The position numbers were made by a program, and so were the translations under genes. Source: Hydra vulgaris (taxonomy: Eukaryota > Cnidaria > Hydrozoa > Anthoathecata > Hydridae). Taken from it: a DNA stretch of 64,000 nucleotides. The notes under the pieces are model-generated. The model had not been told where the DNA came from, did not search any database, and saw only the letters and a program-made list of their open reading frames with translations. Shown here piece after piece: positions 1 to 10,833 of this stretch. Each line of letters begins with the position of its first letter. Position 1 is the stretch's first letter. The stretch is taken from contig NC_088921.1 in assembly GCF_038396675.1 (NCBI RefSeq), positions 20,407,001 through 20,471,000 on the forward strand. The letters are read 5' to 3'.

Positions 1-1470
1 AGCGAATGCGCGATTATAGGAAACAAAATCAGTGACCACAACTCCTTCGGCTGCACTCTTAAATTTGAAAAAATAAAAGAGAGAGGCCCGGGCTACTGGC
101 ACTTGAATGTTAGTCTATTAAGCGACCGCGTCTTTAAAGAAAAACGGAAAAAAGATTTTAAAGAAGAAAAAAACAAAAACATTTAATTACTCTAGTAGCA
201 ATCAATGGTGGGATGTTACAAAATTCCGCACAAAGCTAATTGCTATAGAAGTGTTAAAAGCAAAAAAACGCCAACTAAATATTTAACAAATAAATTTCCA
301 ACAAAAAAATGACGGGGAAATTTAAAAACAGGAAAGAGAATTGAAAAAACTTGAAGACCTAAAATCAGAGCTTCAAGAACTCCTTTGCGACGGGGGCGTG
401 TTCGTAAAAACAAAACAAACCCACGCAGAGGAAGGCAAAAACCTTCTAAGGCTCTCTTCCAAATGAAAAAAAATAACCAAAATAGAAAGATTATTAGAGA
501 AATAAAAGGCGATGACACCATTTACACGGACACCGTCAAAATATTAAAAACAATTGCAAAATTTTATAAAAATCTTTACAAAACAAAGAAAAACAATAAA
601 GAAAAACAAAATAAATTTTTGGCAAGCATTAAAACATACCTAATGGACGACCAATACGCATTTTTAAACATTTGCTTTAGCAGCGAGGAGCTTTACAACG
701 CTGCAATGTCCCTTAACAAAGGGATAACACCAGTGATAGACGGCCTCCCAGCAACGTTTTATTAACAATGCTGGAATAATTACGGAGGAGAATTTACCGA
801 TCTTATGACCGGTAATGTCTTCGACATAAATAACGAGCTGTCGTGGTCAAAGAGGACGGCGCCAATTAGTCTCCTTCTAAAAAAGGGTGATCTGACGGCG
901 CTGCAAAACTGAAAACCATTATCCCTGCTGTGCACGGATTACAAAACAATCACTAAAGCCCTCGCCTTGAGGTTGTCAAAGGTACTCAATAAACTTGTCG
1001 GATCGTCGCAAACGGTACCGAAAAGAAATATTTTCTCTAATCTTTCCCTGGTCAGAGACCTAATACAGTATACTAACTAAAAAACATAGATAGTGTACTG
1101 ATTACAATCGACCAGAAAAATGCATTTGACAAATTTGACAGAAGTTTTCTTTTTAAAACTCAAGAAAAAATTAACTTTGGTAAAAACTTTATAACACCAA
1201 TAATGCAAACCATGAAGAACTCCCATTTAATTATAATAAATAACGGCTACTTGAGTAAGCCCTTATGCTGTACTGCCTAGCAGTGGAATCGCTGGCCCTA
1301 GACATCAGAAACAATCCTGATGTAGACGGCATTCCTCTGACGGAAACAAAAACTAAACTAAAAGTCATGCAATACGCTGATGACACTACGATTTTCCTGA
1401 GGAACCCGAAGTCCATCGAATGCGTTTTCAAAAAGCTGGATGACTTCAAAAGAACATTAAAAAAATTTTT
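1..1470 (+). pseudogene. K1 ORF2, endonuclease C-terminus to RT core (broken)
   Basis: This is the first half of the K1 ORF2 remnant. Recognisable stretches are the endonuclease end, a linker (FVKTKQTHAEEGKN-like, about 400-450), the RT thumb-side segment NKGITPVIDGLPATFY (716-765), a diverged PLSLLCTDYK segment (about 915-945), DQKNAFDKFDRS (about 1110-1145) and MQYADDTTIF (1370-1399). Reading shifts among all three frames, so no protein is made. The frame stops at the Mutator insertion, just before the expected SGSNINK segment seen in sister copies. Confidence 0.8.
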
Positions 1471-1855
1471 TTTAGGCCTAAAAACTAATAAATAAAGAGA
1501 TGCGAGAATAATTTTTGAATTTTGAAATGTCATTCCTTACAACATAGTATAATAAACATTTCCTGAAAATTTGAAGTGATTTGCTTTACTACTTCACAAG
1601 ATATCATGTTTTCAATAACACCATGTTTCACAAAAATCAAAAACAGAAAAACGCAAAAGAAGATTTGATGACAAAAAAAGTAAACTATGAAGTATGAAAA
1701 ACTAATAAAATCCAGCAGAATAAGCTTGGCATGGTTCTAATTGGGCTTCCTTATCATTAAACCTTTTTTTTGGTGGCGCAACTTCTGTCGTTGGGATATT
1801 GCAGTAAGTGAAGACTTGATTGTACATTTTTTAATTCTGCATTTATCACGATTAA

Positions 1856-2866
1856 TCAATCCGATATAAAACGTCCAATACGTATTCCCAAATTCTTTAA
1901 AACATCAATAATTCCACGGGTATCTTCATTAAAATTAATAATTGCAGAATTTACTGACATTTCAATAATATTTCTATTTACAAAAATATGTTTGGGGCAT
2001 CGTTTCCAGATTATAGCATTTAATGCTTCATTATTGTTTTGTGTAAGACCGTGTAGGCACTTTTTAAGTAGTTTTTCATTGCTTAAGTCTTTGAATACAG
2101 GGACAAAAATACTTTTTATAGCTAATGGCAAGCTTAGCTTAAGTTTATATGTTTTATGTCCACTTGTATGGTCACGTTGCCATTCACACCAGCTGGCAAT
2201 AGTTCGTGGGCAAAATTGATGACGTATACTGTCTTTAATATCAGAGTTGTAAAAAAGTACTGCCCATACAGCCTTTTTTATTTGACATATATTACTTAAA
2301 TTTTGTCTAATAGCGATTCCAAAATAATTTTGTAAAAGGTTAAGTGCTTTATCGGTTAACCTCCATTTTCCTGCTACTGGTTTTCCATCACACAACTTTT
2401 TTCCACGTAGACGTTGACTCATTACGCGACCACGACTTCCTATCTTTTTTTGGATGTGCCCAATAAATTCTGCTTTTTTGATCTCTATATCCTTGTATGG
2501 ACATGAAGCTAATACTGCAGAATACGACGAGGTATCACCATCACCCAAATAACTAGTATACTGTAACTTATATTTTTCGACAGACCGATGGAAAATAATA
2601 ATTGCACCTGCACCTTCTATAGCACCAGATGATCTTTGATGATTTGCAAGACATTTATGGTATGCTTTCCAACCCTCATATTCTGGAGTTCCTTTTTTGC
2701 TTTTCCAAAGAATACATCTTTTACAATGTTTTGACAACACAACAGCATCTATACATTTGCCTGGTAAAGTAGATATGGCTGTGACAACACCATTAAATGA
2801 TGAGTGACCTCTTTTTTGCAACGTCAACTGAAACCTGACACTGAACTGTATCATCATGTGAAGCAT
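1856..2866 (-). pseudogene. Mutator-like transposase, C-terminal ~330 aa
   Basis: This 336-residue open frame resembles the 'Mutator-like transposase domain' proteins common in cnidarian and arachnid genomes. The matching features, in order, are: CKRCILW; a KCLANHQRSSGAIEGAG segment (about residues 70-87) with a spaced Cys/His pattern; SVEKYKLQYTSYLGDGD, a likely DDE acidic site; IGHIQKKIGSRGR; a KWRLTDKALNLLQNYFG helix (about 165-185); and the CLHGLTQNNNEALN segment near residue 270 with conserved N-E. Upstream frames at 2793-3017 and 3195-3479 on the same strand look like its N-terminal parts in other frames. The gene is therefore broken, although this block is long and intact. The name comes from recalled family features, not from a search. 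Confidence 0.7.
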
Positions 2867-3479
2867 TATTATTAATCAAGGTTCTAGTTTCTAATACTGC
2901 TTTGTTATTAACCTGTTGAGCAACAGTTTCATAAGCATTGTATAATTTTTTGTTAATTTTATCATATGCATTGTAGGTAATTGAAGGAATGTTCATTAGT
3001 TGGTGGTATAGTTTCATTGCTTCATAACCTTCACCTATTTCTCTAAATGTTAATACAGAAAGAACATTTATTTCATAGCTATCTCTTCCTACAGAATTAT
3101 TAAAAAGATTCGAAATAGGTCTGGAAGTTTGAAATGAATGACATCAATCACAGGAAGTACAGCAAAGTTCCAAAGTCAAACAAAGTCCCATTCTTTAATT
3201 AGGACGATTTTGTATAAAAATTGAAGAAAAGCAACTCGGACATTTCATAACTTCGAGAACCATTAAATGAAGTAACTCAAAGTTCATTATAAAGTTGAAA
3301 TCATTATAAACATGTTCTGGATTTTTCCTTGCAATAACTTTTTTTGCACTGGCTATTGTTGTAAAAGAATTTGGATCTTGTGGTATAACTGTGATCTGGC
3401 ATTGAACTTTTTGTGCTTTGTCGTAACGATTAATGCCTTGGTAATGTCTTTTTTTCCTTCTAGCATAGGATCTGACCAA
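2793..3479 (-). pseudogene. N-terminal part of the Mutator-like transposase (broken)
   Basis: Two short leftward frames (2793-3017 and 3195-3479) lie just upstream of the transposase C-terminal block. The outer one begins KRHYQGINRYDKAQKVQ and has a CPSC pair near its end, suggestive of a zinc-binding N-terminus. The inner one includes MKLYHQLMNIPSITYNAYDK and ends overlapping the next frame. Frame changes between them show decay. They are assigned by position, strand and the continuous coding look; individually they would not be recognisable. Confidence 0.45.
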
Positions 3480-3994
3480 TTTAAGGCTAATAAGTTAATA
3501 GAACCTAAGTCATTATTCAGAACAAATATTTTTTTAATCAGTCAGAATATTAACTATTCAACAAATTAAGCAGCATTTAGCAATTTTATTTACAATTTAT
3601 TTTGAGAAAGTAATAATGTAAAACCACTATAAAAACATAATAAAGCTTATGACTTATTAATTACAGAACAAACTAAAAATTATCCAGTTGTGTTTATGGA
3701 TGTTTTGCGTTGCTAAGGCCGTTGCTATGGAACTTTTTTTTAAAAAGTTACTTTTTCTTAATATCAAAAAAAAATTTTGCTAACTAACTTTATATATTGT
3801 AATTCTAAATAAATTGTCTATCAAATGAGCTAAACATCAAAAATTTCATTTTTTTTAAAGATTTTGAGAAAATATTTGGTGTTGTACCACCATAATAAAA
3901 ACAAAACCAAGGCTCTGGTCTTAGGTGGATTCAACTACATTCACTAAAAAAAATGACCAGGTGTTAAAACAACAGCTATTTAACATAAACTGGT

Positions 3995-4068
3995 GCAACA
4001 CCTCAGGTATCTGGTAACGCCTCAGGTATCTGGTAACGCCTCGGGTAACTGGTGCAGCGCCTCAGGTA
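3995..4068 (+). repeat. 19-bp tandem repeat inside K1 ORF2
   Basis: CTCAGGTATCTGGTAACGC occurs about three to four times with small changes. Sister K copies have no such expansion at this place, so it is a local slippage product. Confidence 0.7.
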
Positions 4069-4300
4069 AGTATTAGTTATACCCTTCCACATTGACCTAG
4101 CTTTCACCGCAAGCATTATTTGGCAGAAAGCCGTTGAGAGCTTCAAAAAAAAAATCAAAAGACTTAGATACGGAAACAATCTTTAAGATGCAAAGGTGTT
4201 TTTGTAAACACTTTGGCACTCTCCAAGGTATGATTTGTAGCCAACGGCTTTCCAATTAATGAAACAACCGCCATTAGAATTAAAAAAGAAATATCAGCAT

Positions 4301-4333
4301 ACGCGTATTCGCTTTGGCAAAGCGAATACGCGT
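4301..4333. repeat. Perfect 15-bp inverted repeat, 3-nt loop
   Basis: ACGCGTATTCGCTTT (4301-4315), loop GGC, then its exact complement (4319-4333). Sister copies read LWQSEYAEPI here without the palindrome, so this copy was locally converted into a hairpin. Confidence 0.85.
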
Positions 4334-4484
4334 AACCAATTAAATGCGACGTTTTAAATTTACCAATTGATAAAGAAGGACTAGGCATTCTTAACACAAA
4401 AATGCAATGCTTAGCACTCCAAAAAAAACACTTAAAATTAAATAACAAGAAAATTTCTCTTGTTTTATCCTAAAATACTATCTG

Positions 4485-4513
4485 GCGCGTGTTTCATCTT
4501 GCGAAACACGCGC
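4485..4513. repeat. Perfect 11-bp inverted repeat, 7-nt loop
   Basis: GCGCGTGTTTC (4485-4495) pairs with GAAACACGCGC (4503-4513). It is the second GC-rich palindrome within 200 bp in otherwise AT-rich ORF2 remnant DNA. Confidence 0.8.
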
Positions 4514-5373
4514 GAATCAAATGGCCACTATGGTTGTTTCTCACGAGTAACAACTTTTTAAAAGCAAGAGGCGAAATTCTTTTTTATTATATATAAAGAC
4601 GTGATTTAAACAATTAAGGCGAACGAGCAAATTTTTGAAATAAAATCTAAAAGCGCCAAAAATCTTCGCGCGCATCTCGTTAAAGCAAATAAAAACCCAA
4701 ACTTGTTAAAAATACAAACGGCATGGGATACAAAACTTTAAAAATCTCTTTAATAAAAAAAAATATGGCAAAGACGTTTCGTGTCCTATGTCAGCGGCCC
4801 CAATAAAAACACTCTCTGGAAAGTACTAACAAACTTACTCCCATCACTGGAAAAATTACAAAGTTAAAGAAAAAACCCAAACTGTAAACCATGCGGATCA
4901 ACTAAAAACACACTCCACCCTTTTATCCACTTCAAGAAAGCTAGATCTGTGCAGAAGGCTTTTAAAAACACCTATGAAAAACAAATTCCGCAAGAAAATT
5001 TTAACATTATTCGGCCTGTCTTTCAAACAAATTTGGAACATATGTCAAAAAAATTCAACACCGCAAAAATTTCAAGGACTCTTGCCAACGTAATAACTTC
5101 ACGGTTATGGTAAGCAAAAACATAAAAGTTAAAGAAAACAAAGTTATAACCTATGCAAGAATTGTAGAGGGTATAAAAATTAAAATTAAAACTATATGGA
5201 AAACAAAGTATAACAAATACCTAAGAGAAAATAATGTGGAAAAATTCAACGAAATGTTTTCAATGAACAGCGCCATCAGTGATAACAATAACGGAAACAT
5301 AAGGTTCTTGTTATAGCAAAATGTTTTCAACCATATCTTGAAAAAAACTATTTATTTTTTTATACACGAAAAA

Positions 5374-5560
5374 GCATGTCACCAGCAGCCCTTGTGGGCG
5401 CGACGGACATTTATTTTTTAAATGCGAGGCCTAATGGCCAGCACAATATATTTTAAACTTGAAGGAAAAACACGAAAATGTCCTGCAAAGCCCGGTGGCA
5501 ATGATGGATGTTTGTATTTTTGATAACAGTCTTGGGTAATAGCCAGGCATATTTATTTTA
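5374..5560 (+). repeat. K1 3' UTR: two structured repeat units with U2-like hairpin
   Basis: Unit 1 has a GCATGTC...GGACAT pairing (5374-5410) followed by GGCCTAATGGCC (5428-5439). Unit 2 (about 5459-5560) is a diverged repeat with TGTCCTGC...GGATGTTTG and a second AATAGCCAGGCATA. The same two-unit layout recurs in K12, K14 and K17, so it is part of the element's 3' end, possibly bound by its RT during target-primed reverse transcription (inference). Confidence 0.65.
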
Positions 5561-5997
5561 AACTCGGAAATATTTTGTTCTATTTAATTTTGTTAAAAAC
5601 CTGTTTCGGATTCATTTCGATTCATTTTTTCGTTTTTGACTTTTCGATTTTCGTTTTTTCAATAACCTGAACAGTTTTAAATAAAAAAAATATAGATTTT
5701 TATAAATAAAAAAAAAAACAAAAAATAACCGTCAAAGTTGATGATCAAACCGAAAAAGTTGATGATATTATAGTAAATCTTTCCCCCTCATTGTAAATAG
5801 TCCCCAGTTGTAATTATTTAATAATGAAATATATTTAAATATAATATAAAAATATAATATAAAAAAATATAAATATAAAAATATATATAATATAAAAATA
5901 TAATATAAAAAAAAATATAAAATATAAAAATATAATAAAAAATAAAAATATAAAAAAATAATTTAAAATATAAAAATATAATATAAAAAAAAAAAAA

Positions 5998-6143
5998 ATC
6001 TGTTCTTATCAGTTAAATATCTGGCACGCCGGCACAGTCCGGCTCATATATTATTCTGATTTTTGGTATTAGGTCATGCATCGTAGGTTTACCTTGCCTG
6101 ATTACGGGTAGCCTCAACTTTGCACTACTGCTGAGCGCGGCCC
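5998..6143 (+). ncRNA. U2: U2 snRNA, 3' part (nt ~40-185), interrupted copy
   Basis: The segment starts ATCTGTTCTTATCAG, directly after the K1 poly(A), and ends in GCGCGGCCC. It carries the Sm site GATTTTTGG (about 6057-6065) and stem-loop IV (CTTTGCACTACTGCTGAGCG). The order matches U2 from other animals. The 5' 40 nt belong upstream of K1, outside the window, so the gene is split. Confidence 0.93.
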
Positions 6144-6315
6144 AGATTGAAAATAACAAAAATGTTTTGACTTTTGGAGTGTCCAACATTGCCAATGGTC
6201 TCAGCTGCTGCTGATGATGATTCTGCTAATGATGGTAATAATTAGACGTACTAATTCAAACCACAAGTACATTGTTGAAAATTGTGTCAGTCCGACTATG
6301 TCTGCAGTGTTCGTT
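6144..6315 (+). promoter_or_regulatory. U2 intergenic spacer with conserved upstream promoter block
   Basis: This 172-bp spacer begins AGATTGAAAATAAC, in the place of a snRNA 3' box. It has GTGTCCAACATTGCC and a CTGCTGATGATG-type microsatellite (about 6205-6240), then a block (6241-6315) kept in every spacer here: ATTAGACGTACTAATTCAAA ... GTCAGTCCGACTATGTCTGC up to the U2 start. That block is where the PSE-type element of a Pol II snRNA promoter should lie; the exact PSE is not assignable by eye. Confidence 0.75.
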
Positions 6316-6343
6316 ATCGCTTCTCGGCCTAATGGCTAAGATC
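6316..6343 (+). ncRNA. U2: U2 snRNA, 5' part (nt 1-28), interrupted copy
   Basis: ATCGCTTCTCGGCCTAATGG and the next eight bases match the U2 5' end and stem-loop I. The match stops after AAGATC and K2 begins, so this copy lacks nt 29-45, which most other 5' halves keep. Confidence 0.9.
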
Positions 6344-6592
6344 GGGTACCGGTTTTTGAGTGAGACAGCGTTTCTTATATAAATACCAATGAGTATTAAT
6401 AATTATTAAGGCTTACTGGCATATAGTATAGTTTAGTATAGTTTTATAACGTTTATATGTTTTAAAACGGCTTAATTATTTAAGGTCTACTGGACACTCA
6501 GTATTTTTATACACTATTGAGTTTATATAATTTTAACACCAAAAATCTTAAAACCTCCCCAACAAAATGTAGAACATAACGCAATCGGGAAT

Positions 6593-7075
6593 ATGACATG
6601 TTCACATGCGCAAGTTATATATCCAACACAACCAAAACAACATCTCAGACAATTAAATAAAACTTTACTTAGAGAGCTCCTACACCAATTTAGAATCAAA
6701 GACTTACTTATAGCTTTAAAAGAAAACGAATTAGATAAAGATATTGATGAAGTCCAGCTAATAAGGAATGATTTAATAATTGAATTAACTTTTAAAACTG
6801 ACAAAACAAAAAACAAACTGCTTGAAAAGGGACTAGATAATAAAAGTTTCCACCATCGCTTTACTAATTCAACCCTAACGAGACATCTGAGCAAACGGGT
6901 TACGGTGTCTGTGCTGGGCTTACCTCTTGAATATAAAGGATTTATTTTCGGGGAAGTTTTGAAGAGGTTATGGAAAAAGCTATGGAAAGCATATCCAATC
7001 CAGATCCGTAATGAAAACAACTCCAAAGAACAAAACTCAATACTACACGGGTATTTTAACAGCGAGTATGGATAA
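6593..7075 (+). CDS. K2 ORF1 (gag-like) protein, N-terminal 160 aa
   Basis: The 160-residue frame begins at an ATG with a short AQV segment shared by other copies (compare YAQVANKTYAQ in K16). A charged helix follows (LLIALKENELDKDIDEVQLI, about residues 40-60). The family's most recognisable ORF1 block comes next: KNKLLEKGL (about 75-83), SFHHRF (about 86-91) and VTVSVLGLPLEYKG (about 103-116). In L1/Tx1 elements ORF1 coats the RNA and acts as a nucleic-acid chaperone. Sister copies continue with a GKHIHTRP...YYSGILVAV block that here lies beyond the stop, so this frame is cut short. Confidence 0.65.
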   Translation: MTCSHAQVIYPTQPKQHLRQLNKTLLRELLHQFRIKDLLIALKENELDKDIDEVQLIRNDLIIELTFKTDKTKNKLLEKGLDNKSFHHRFTNSTLTRHLSKRVTVSVLGLPLEYKGFIFGEVLKRLWKKLWKAYPIQIRNENNSKEQNSILHGYFNSEYG

Positions 7076-7494
7076 AATCAAAAAACCCATACCCAAAACT
7101 ATTAAAATAGAGGGATATAAAGTAATAATATATATACCGGATAAGAAAACAGCCCAGTTATGAAAAATAATCCCACAAACAGAACATTTAATAATAAAGA
7201 CAAAGATGAAGCTACATTAGCTAGAACGGGGTTAAAAACCAACTAACGTCCCAGAATGAAACCATTGAGAGTATAACAACAAACGAAAAAGTAAAAGAAT
7301 ATAAGTTTTGAATCCAAAATGCCAAAAAACCATAACAATCTTACTCAAAAATAATATTCATAAACTGAATCATATGGAAATATAGAAAAAAAACAAAACA
7401 AAAGAAGAATTAAAAAAACTAAAAGTAAAAAACTTTAAAAAGCCAATAAGAAAAAAACCCATAAAAAACAAAATAAAACTAAATAACTATAGGT

Positions 7495-10400
7495 TTTAGT
7501 CATAGCAATCAAAATTATTTCTTTTAATGTAAATGGTTTAAGTAATGACTGTAAGAGACACAATCTTATAAATTTTTTTATAAGATTTATGCAAGAAACG
7601 CATTGCACCATAAAAAATAAAAACTTTAAACAAAGAAATGGAAAGCTAAAAGTGGAGGTTCTGCAATATGGAATAACGGAAATGTAAAGGAACGCGGTGT
7701 AGCAATCCTTACTAAACATGAACACCCTTTTAGTATAATCTCCTGTGACAAAAATGGAAGGATCATAGCAGCTAACGTCAAACTAAAAAAAATGTATATA
7801 AGGATATTATTTACGGACCTAACGAACCTCAGGAAAAAAAAATTCTTATTCGGCTCATTAAATAAATATGTCCAAAATTCTAACCTACTTTTTCTCGTTA
7901 GAGACTTTAACATAGTCGAAAACCCAATCCTTGATAGAGATGGAGGAGACCAGTTAAATAACACAATACCCTGGAAAAAATTAACTTAAACAACTTAAGC
8001 GAAAACCACAATTTAATAGATCTATTTTGAAAGACAAACCCTACAAAAAAAGAATACATACTTAAAAAAAAAGATAAGTCCTACAGGAATCGTATTGATC
8101 GAATTTACGGTTCAGTAAACAAGAAAACACAGATAAAAATTAGTTTTATAGACCCGAAACGAAGTGACCATCGAGCTTTGCTTTGCCAATACCCTACAGA
8201 AACACATAATGAAAGAAGTCCAGGTTATTGGCATTTAAACACAAATCAACTAACAGATACCCAATTTAAGGTAAACCTTTAACTTGATTTTGAAAAATTA
8301 AAAAAAAAAATATCTATTTAAAAATAGTAACCAATGGTGAGACATAGTGAAATATCAAATTGAACTCGCAGCAATTGATATCTCTTCCATAAAACGAAAA
8401 GAAAAATATCAAAAAACTTTACCATGAAAGAATGATTGAGTCTAAAATACTAAACCTAAACCCAAGTAAAGAAAACAGTAAACAATTTGAAACTGAACTG
8501 AAAGAGCTCTTTTTTAACTATGGTTTATCTATATGAACAAAACAAACAATAATTGAAGATAATGAAAAACCATCTAGGATTCTATTTCATTTCGAAAAAA
8601 ACAATCAAATTAAAAAAATAATTACAGATATCAAAAATAATGACCATTTATACACCGATACTGATAATATTCTTAAGTTAACAAGAAAAGACTCTAAATC
8701 CCTATTTGAAAAACAAGAACTCTGCATAAAAAAGCAAAAAATCTTTCCTGCCATGCATTAACAACCTCTTAACTGAAGAGCAAAACGCATATCTAAACAT
8801 CTATTTCAGCAAAGAAGAGTTTTTAAATGCAGCATCATCTCTAAAAAAAGGGAAAACCCCCGGAATATATGGACTTCCTGTAGAGTTGTACCAAGAGTAC
8901 TTGGAGAATTATCGGGAAGAGTTCACTCAACTTGCAAATAAAAATATATTCGAAACAAGTGATGAACTTTCCTGGTCACAAAGATCAGCTCTAATATGTC
9001 TCTTACCAGAAAGAGGAGATTTATCAGATTTAAAGAGCTGGCGTCCAATATCTTTGTTATGAAGTGACAATAAATTTATCACCAAAGCCTTAACCATAAG
9101 ATTAACAAAGTTCTGAACACTATTCTTCGTACCTCACAAACATGCTCAGTTTCTGGCCGCAATATATTCTCTAACAAGTTTCTGGTCAGAGACCTTATCC
9201 AATATACGAACGATAAAATTATCCAAAGCTTTATTCTTACAATAGATCAAGAAAAGGCTTTTGATGATATTGATTGGAACTTTCTAATACAAGTTTAAAA
9301 AATATATAATTTAGGGCAAAATGTCACAAATGCAATAAAATAAATGCTAAAAAACAACCAATAAATAATATGTAACAACGGTTTTATGAGTAAACCATTC
9401 CCAATCAATAAAGGTGTCAAACTGGGTGATTTAATATCCTTAACGCTGTATTGTATGGCAGTCGACCCTTAAGCAATTCCATTAGAAAACAATCAAAGAA
9501 CAGATGGAATTCCACTGCCTGGTACTAAATTCAAACTAAAAGTTATGCAATACGCTGATGATACCACAATGTTCATAAGGAGCTCGAATTCAGTAATTGA
9601 AGCGTTCAAAACCACAGATCAATTCGAAGAAGCTTCTGGATCAAATATAAATAAAACTAAAACCAAAGCACTAGCACTAGGAGGCTTCAATTACTTAGAA
9701 TACGAAAAAACAACTACTGCTCTAATGTAAACTCTAAATGCAAACTTCAGCATTAATTGGTCAAATTTATGTTATAAATATATTAGGTATACACTTCCAT
9801 ACTGACTTTCATGTACGGCCAACATAAATTGGAATATGGCCTTTAAAAACTTTAAAAAAAAAAGCAAAATCCTTTAAATACCGCAATGTATCTCTCAGAT
9901 GCAAAGCAATATTCTTAAACACGCTAGCGCTGTCTAAAATTTGGTTCGTTGCAAATGTTTTTTCCGACAAATATAAAAATACAAAAAGAAACATAAAAAA
10001 CAATAACAACTTTTATTTGGCAGAGTGAACACGCCGAACCAATTACAAAGACAATCTTAACCTACCAACAGATATCGGTGGACTTGGAATTTTAGACACA
10101 GGAAAACAAATGTCTGGCCCTGAGAATAAAGCATGCTTTACACATGCAAGAATGTCAAAATCCACACGAACTCTACTACATACAAAACTACTTCTTAGCA
10201 TACTCGTTTACTAAATTTGCCAAACTATATTATCCCCAATGGCTATTCCTAACAGAAAACAAATTTCCGAAATCCCCACAACACCCACCCTTCTACTATA
10301 AGGATATTATCGACACCTTTAAATTTTCAAACGAAATATTTCAAATAAATAAAAAAACATCAAAAAATCTATATATCCGCTTGCTGAAAGCAGAAGATAA

Positions 10401-10833
10401 CCCAAGCATCAAAAAAGTACAATTAAAACTCCAAAGGAATTTACCTTGGAGGAAAATATGACTACAAAACCTTAAATGATATGCACAAGGTCCGTGCAAA
10501 AACACACTTTGGAGAATTCTCACGGACTCGTTACCGACCTTTGAAAAAATAAAAAAGTGGAACAATAATCGAGGTCGAGGAAATAAAGCCTGTAAAATTT
10601 GAGGTAAAAATGAGGACACATTGCATCCCTTCATTTTATGTAAGATCGTAAGAAGTGTGTTGTTAGTATTTAAAAACATTTACGAAAAATTAATCCCAGA
10701 ACAAAAGTTTAACACGGTTCATGCATAATTTCTAATCATCACAAAAAACCTACTAAAAATAATTTAATATCAAAAATTGTAACAACACTAACAAATATAA
10801 TTTCAACGGAGCTATGGAGAGCTAGAAACAAAA
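7495..10833 (+). pseudogene. K2 ORF2 (APE endonuclease + reverse transcriptase), broken
   Basis: Domains in order: endonuclease N-terminus FNVNGLSND (about 7518-7545), MQETHC (about 7588), RDFNIVENP where the family has GDFN (about 7900), SDHRALLC (about 8165) and GYWHLNTN (about 8223). The RT has KGKTPGIYGLPVE (8848-8886), LKSWRPISLL (about 9035), DQEKAFDD (about 9247), a degraded GVKLGDLIS box and YADDTTMF (9551). The post-RT C-terminal region follows. In-frame stops and shifts are scattered throughout, so it is not functional. An APE-type, not restriction-like, endonuclease separates it from Utopia-type U2 elements. Confidence 0.8.

Larger units (their letters stand above)
1470..3887 (-). 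mobile_element. Mutator-like DNA transposon inserted in K1
   Basis: About 2.4 kb of unrelated sequence splits the K1 RT between its FKRT and NKTKALVLGG segments. It carries a leftward transposase gene. I could not find convincing terminal inverted repeats or a target duplication. The left edge lies in an A/T run at about 1460-1475. The right edge lies near a palindromic GGTGTTGTACCACC (about 3870-3886). The insert postdates K1. The family call rests on the transposase only. Confidence 0.7.
3888..5316 (+). pseudogene. K1 ORF2, post-RT C-terminal region (broken)
   Basis: ORF2 resumes with TKALVLGGFNY and runs through the long post-RT domain common to all copies here. Landmarks are DLAFTASIIWQKAVESF (about 4095-4145), a WQSEYA-like segment rebuilt into a hairpin at 4301-4333, CKPCGSTKNTLHPFIHFKKA (about 4890-4940, a Cys/His stretch) and the C-terminal KYLRENNVEKFNEMFSMN (about 5212-5265). 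The last open frame is 5107-5316. A 19-bp motif is repeated at 3995-4068. It is full of stops. Confidence 0.75.
1..5997 (+). mobile_element. K1: U2-targeted Tx1/Keno-like LINE, 5' end outside window, split by Mutator insert
   Basis: This is a non-LTR retrotransposon copy that enters the window near the C-terminal end of its APE endonuclease. The SDH-type motif is near base 35 and a GPGYWHLNV segment near base 90. The RT follows, with a YADD box at 1373-1384. A transposon occupies about 1470-3887. ORF2 then resumes (KTKALVLGGFNY, about 3890) and runs to about 5316. The 3' UTR has two repeat units (5374-5560), then an AT-rich tail (TATAAAAATATAATA-like, 5830-5985) and poly(A) joined directly to U2 at about 5998. 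Many stops and frame changes mark it as dead. The 3' junction inside U2 and the L1-like RT support a U2-specific Tx1 family; the exact family name is inferred. Confidence 0.85.
6344..10833 (+). mobile_element. K2: U2-targeted LINE, near full length, 3' end lost
   Basis: K2 starts at U2 nt 28 with a 5' UTR (GAGACAGCG-type leader, then a CTACTGGAC segment shared with K3 and K16). It carries ORF1 (6593-7075), ORF2 endonuclease (from about 7495), RT (YADD at 9551-9562) and the post-RT region to about 10833. There, mid-way through TNIISTELWRARN, it joins the CTGCTGATG microsatellite of the next U2 spacer. Its 3' UTR and the following U2 3' half are gone. A deletion between the two is the simplest reading. 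Confidence 0.85.
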
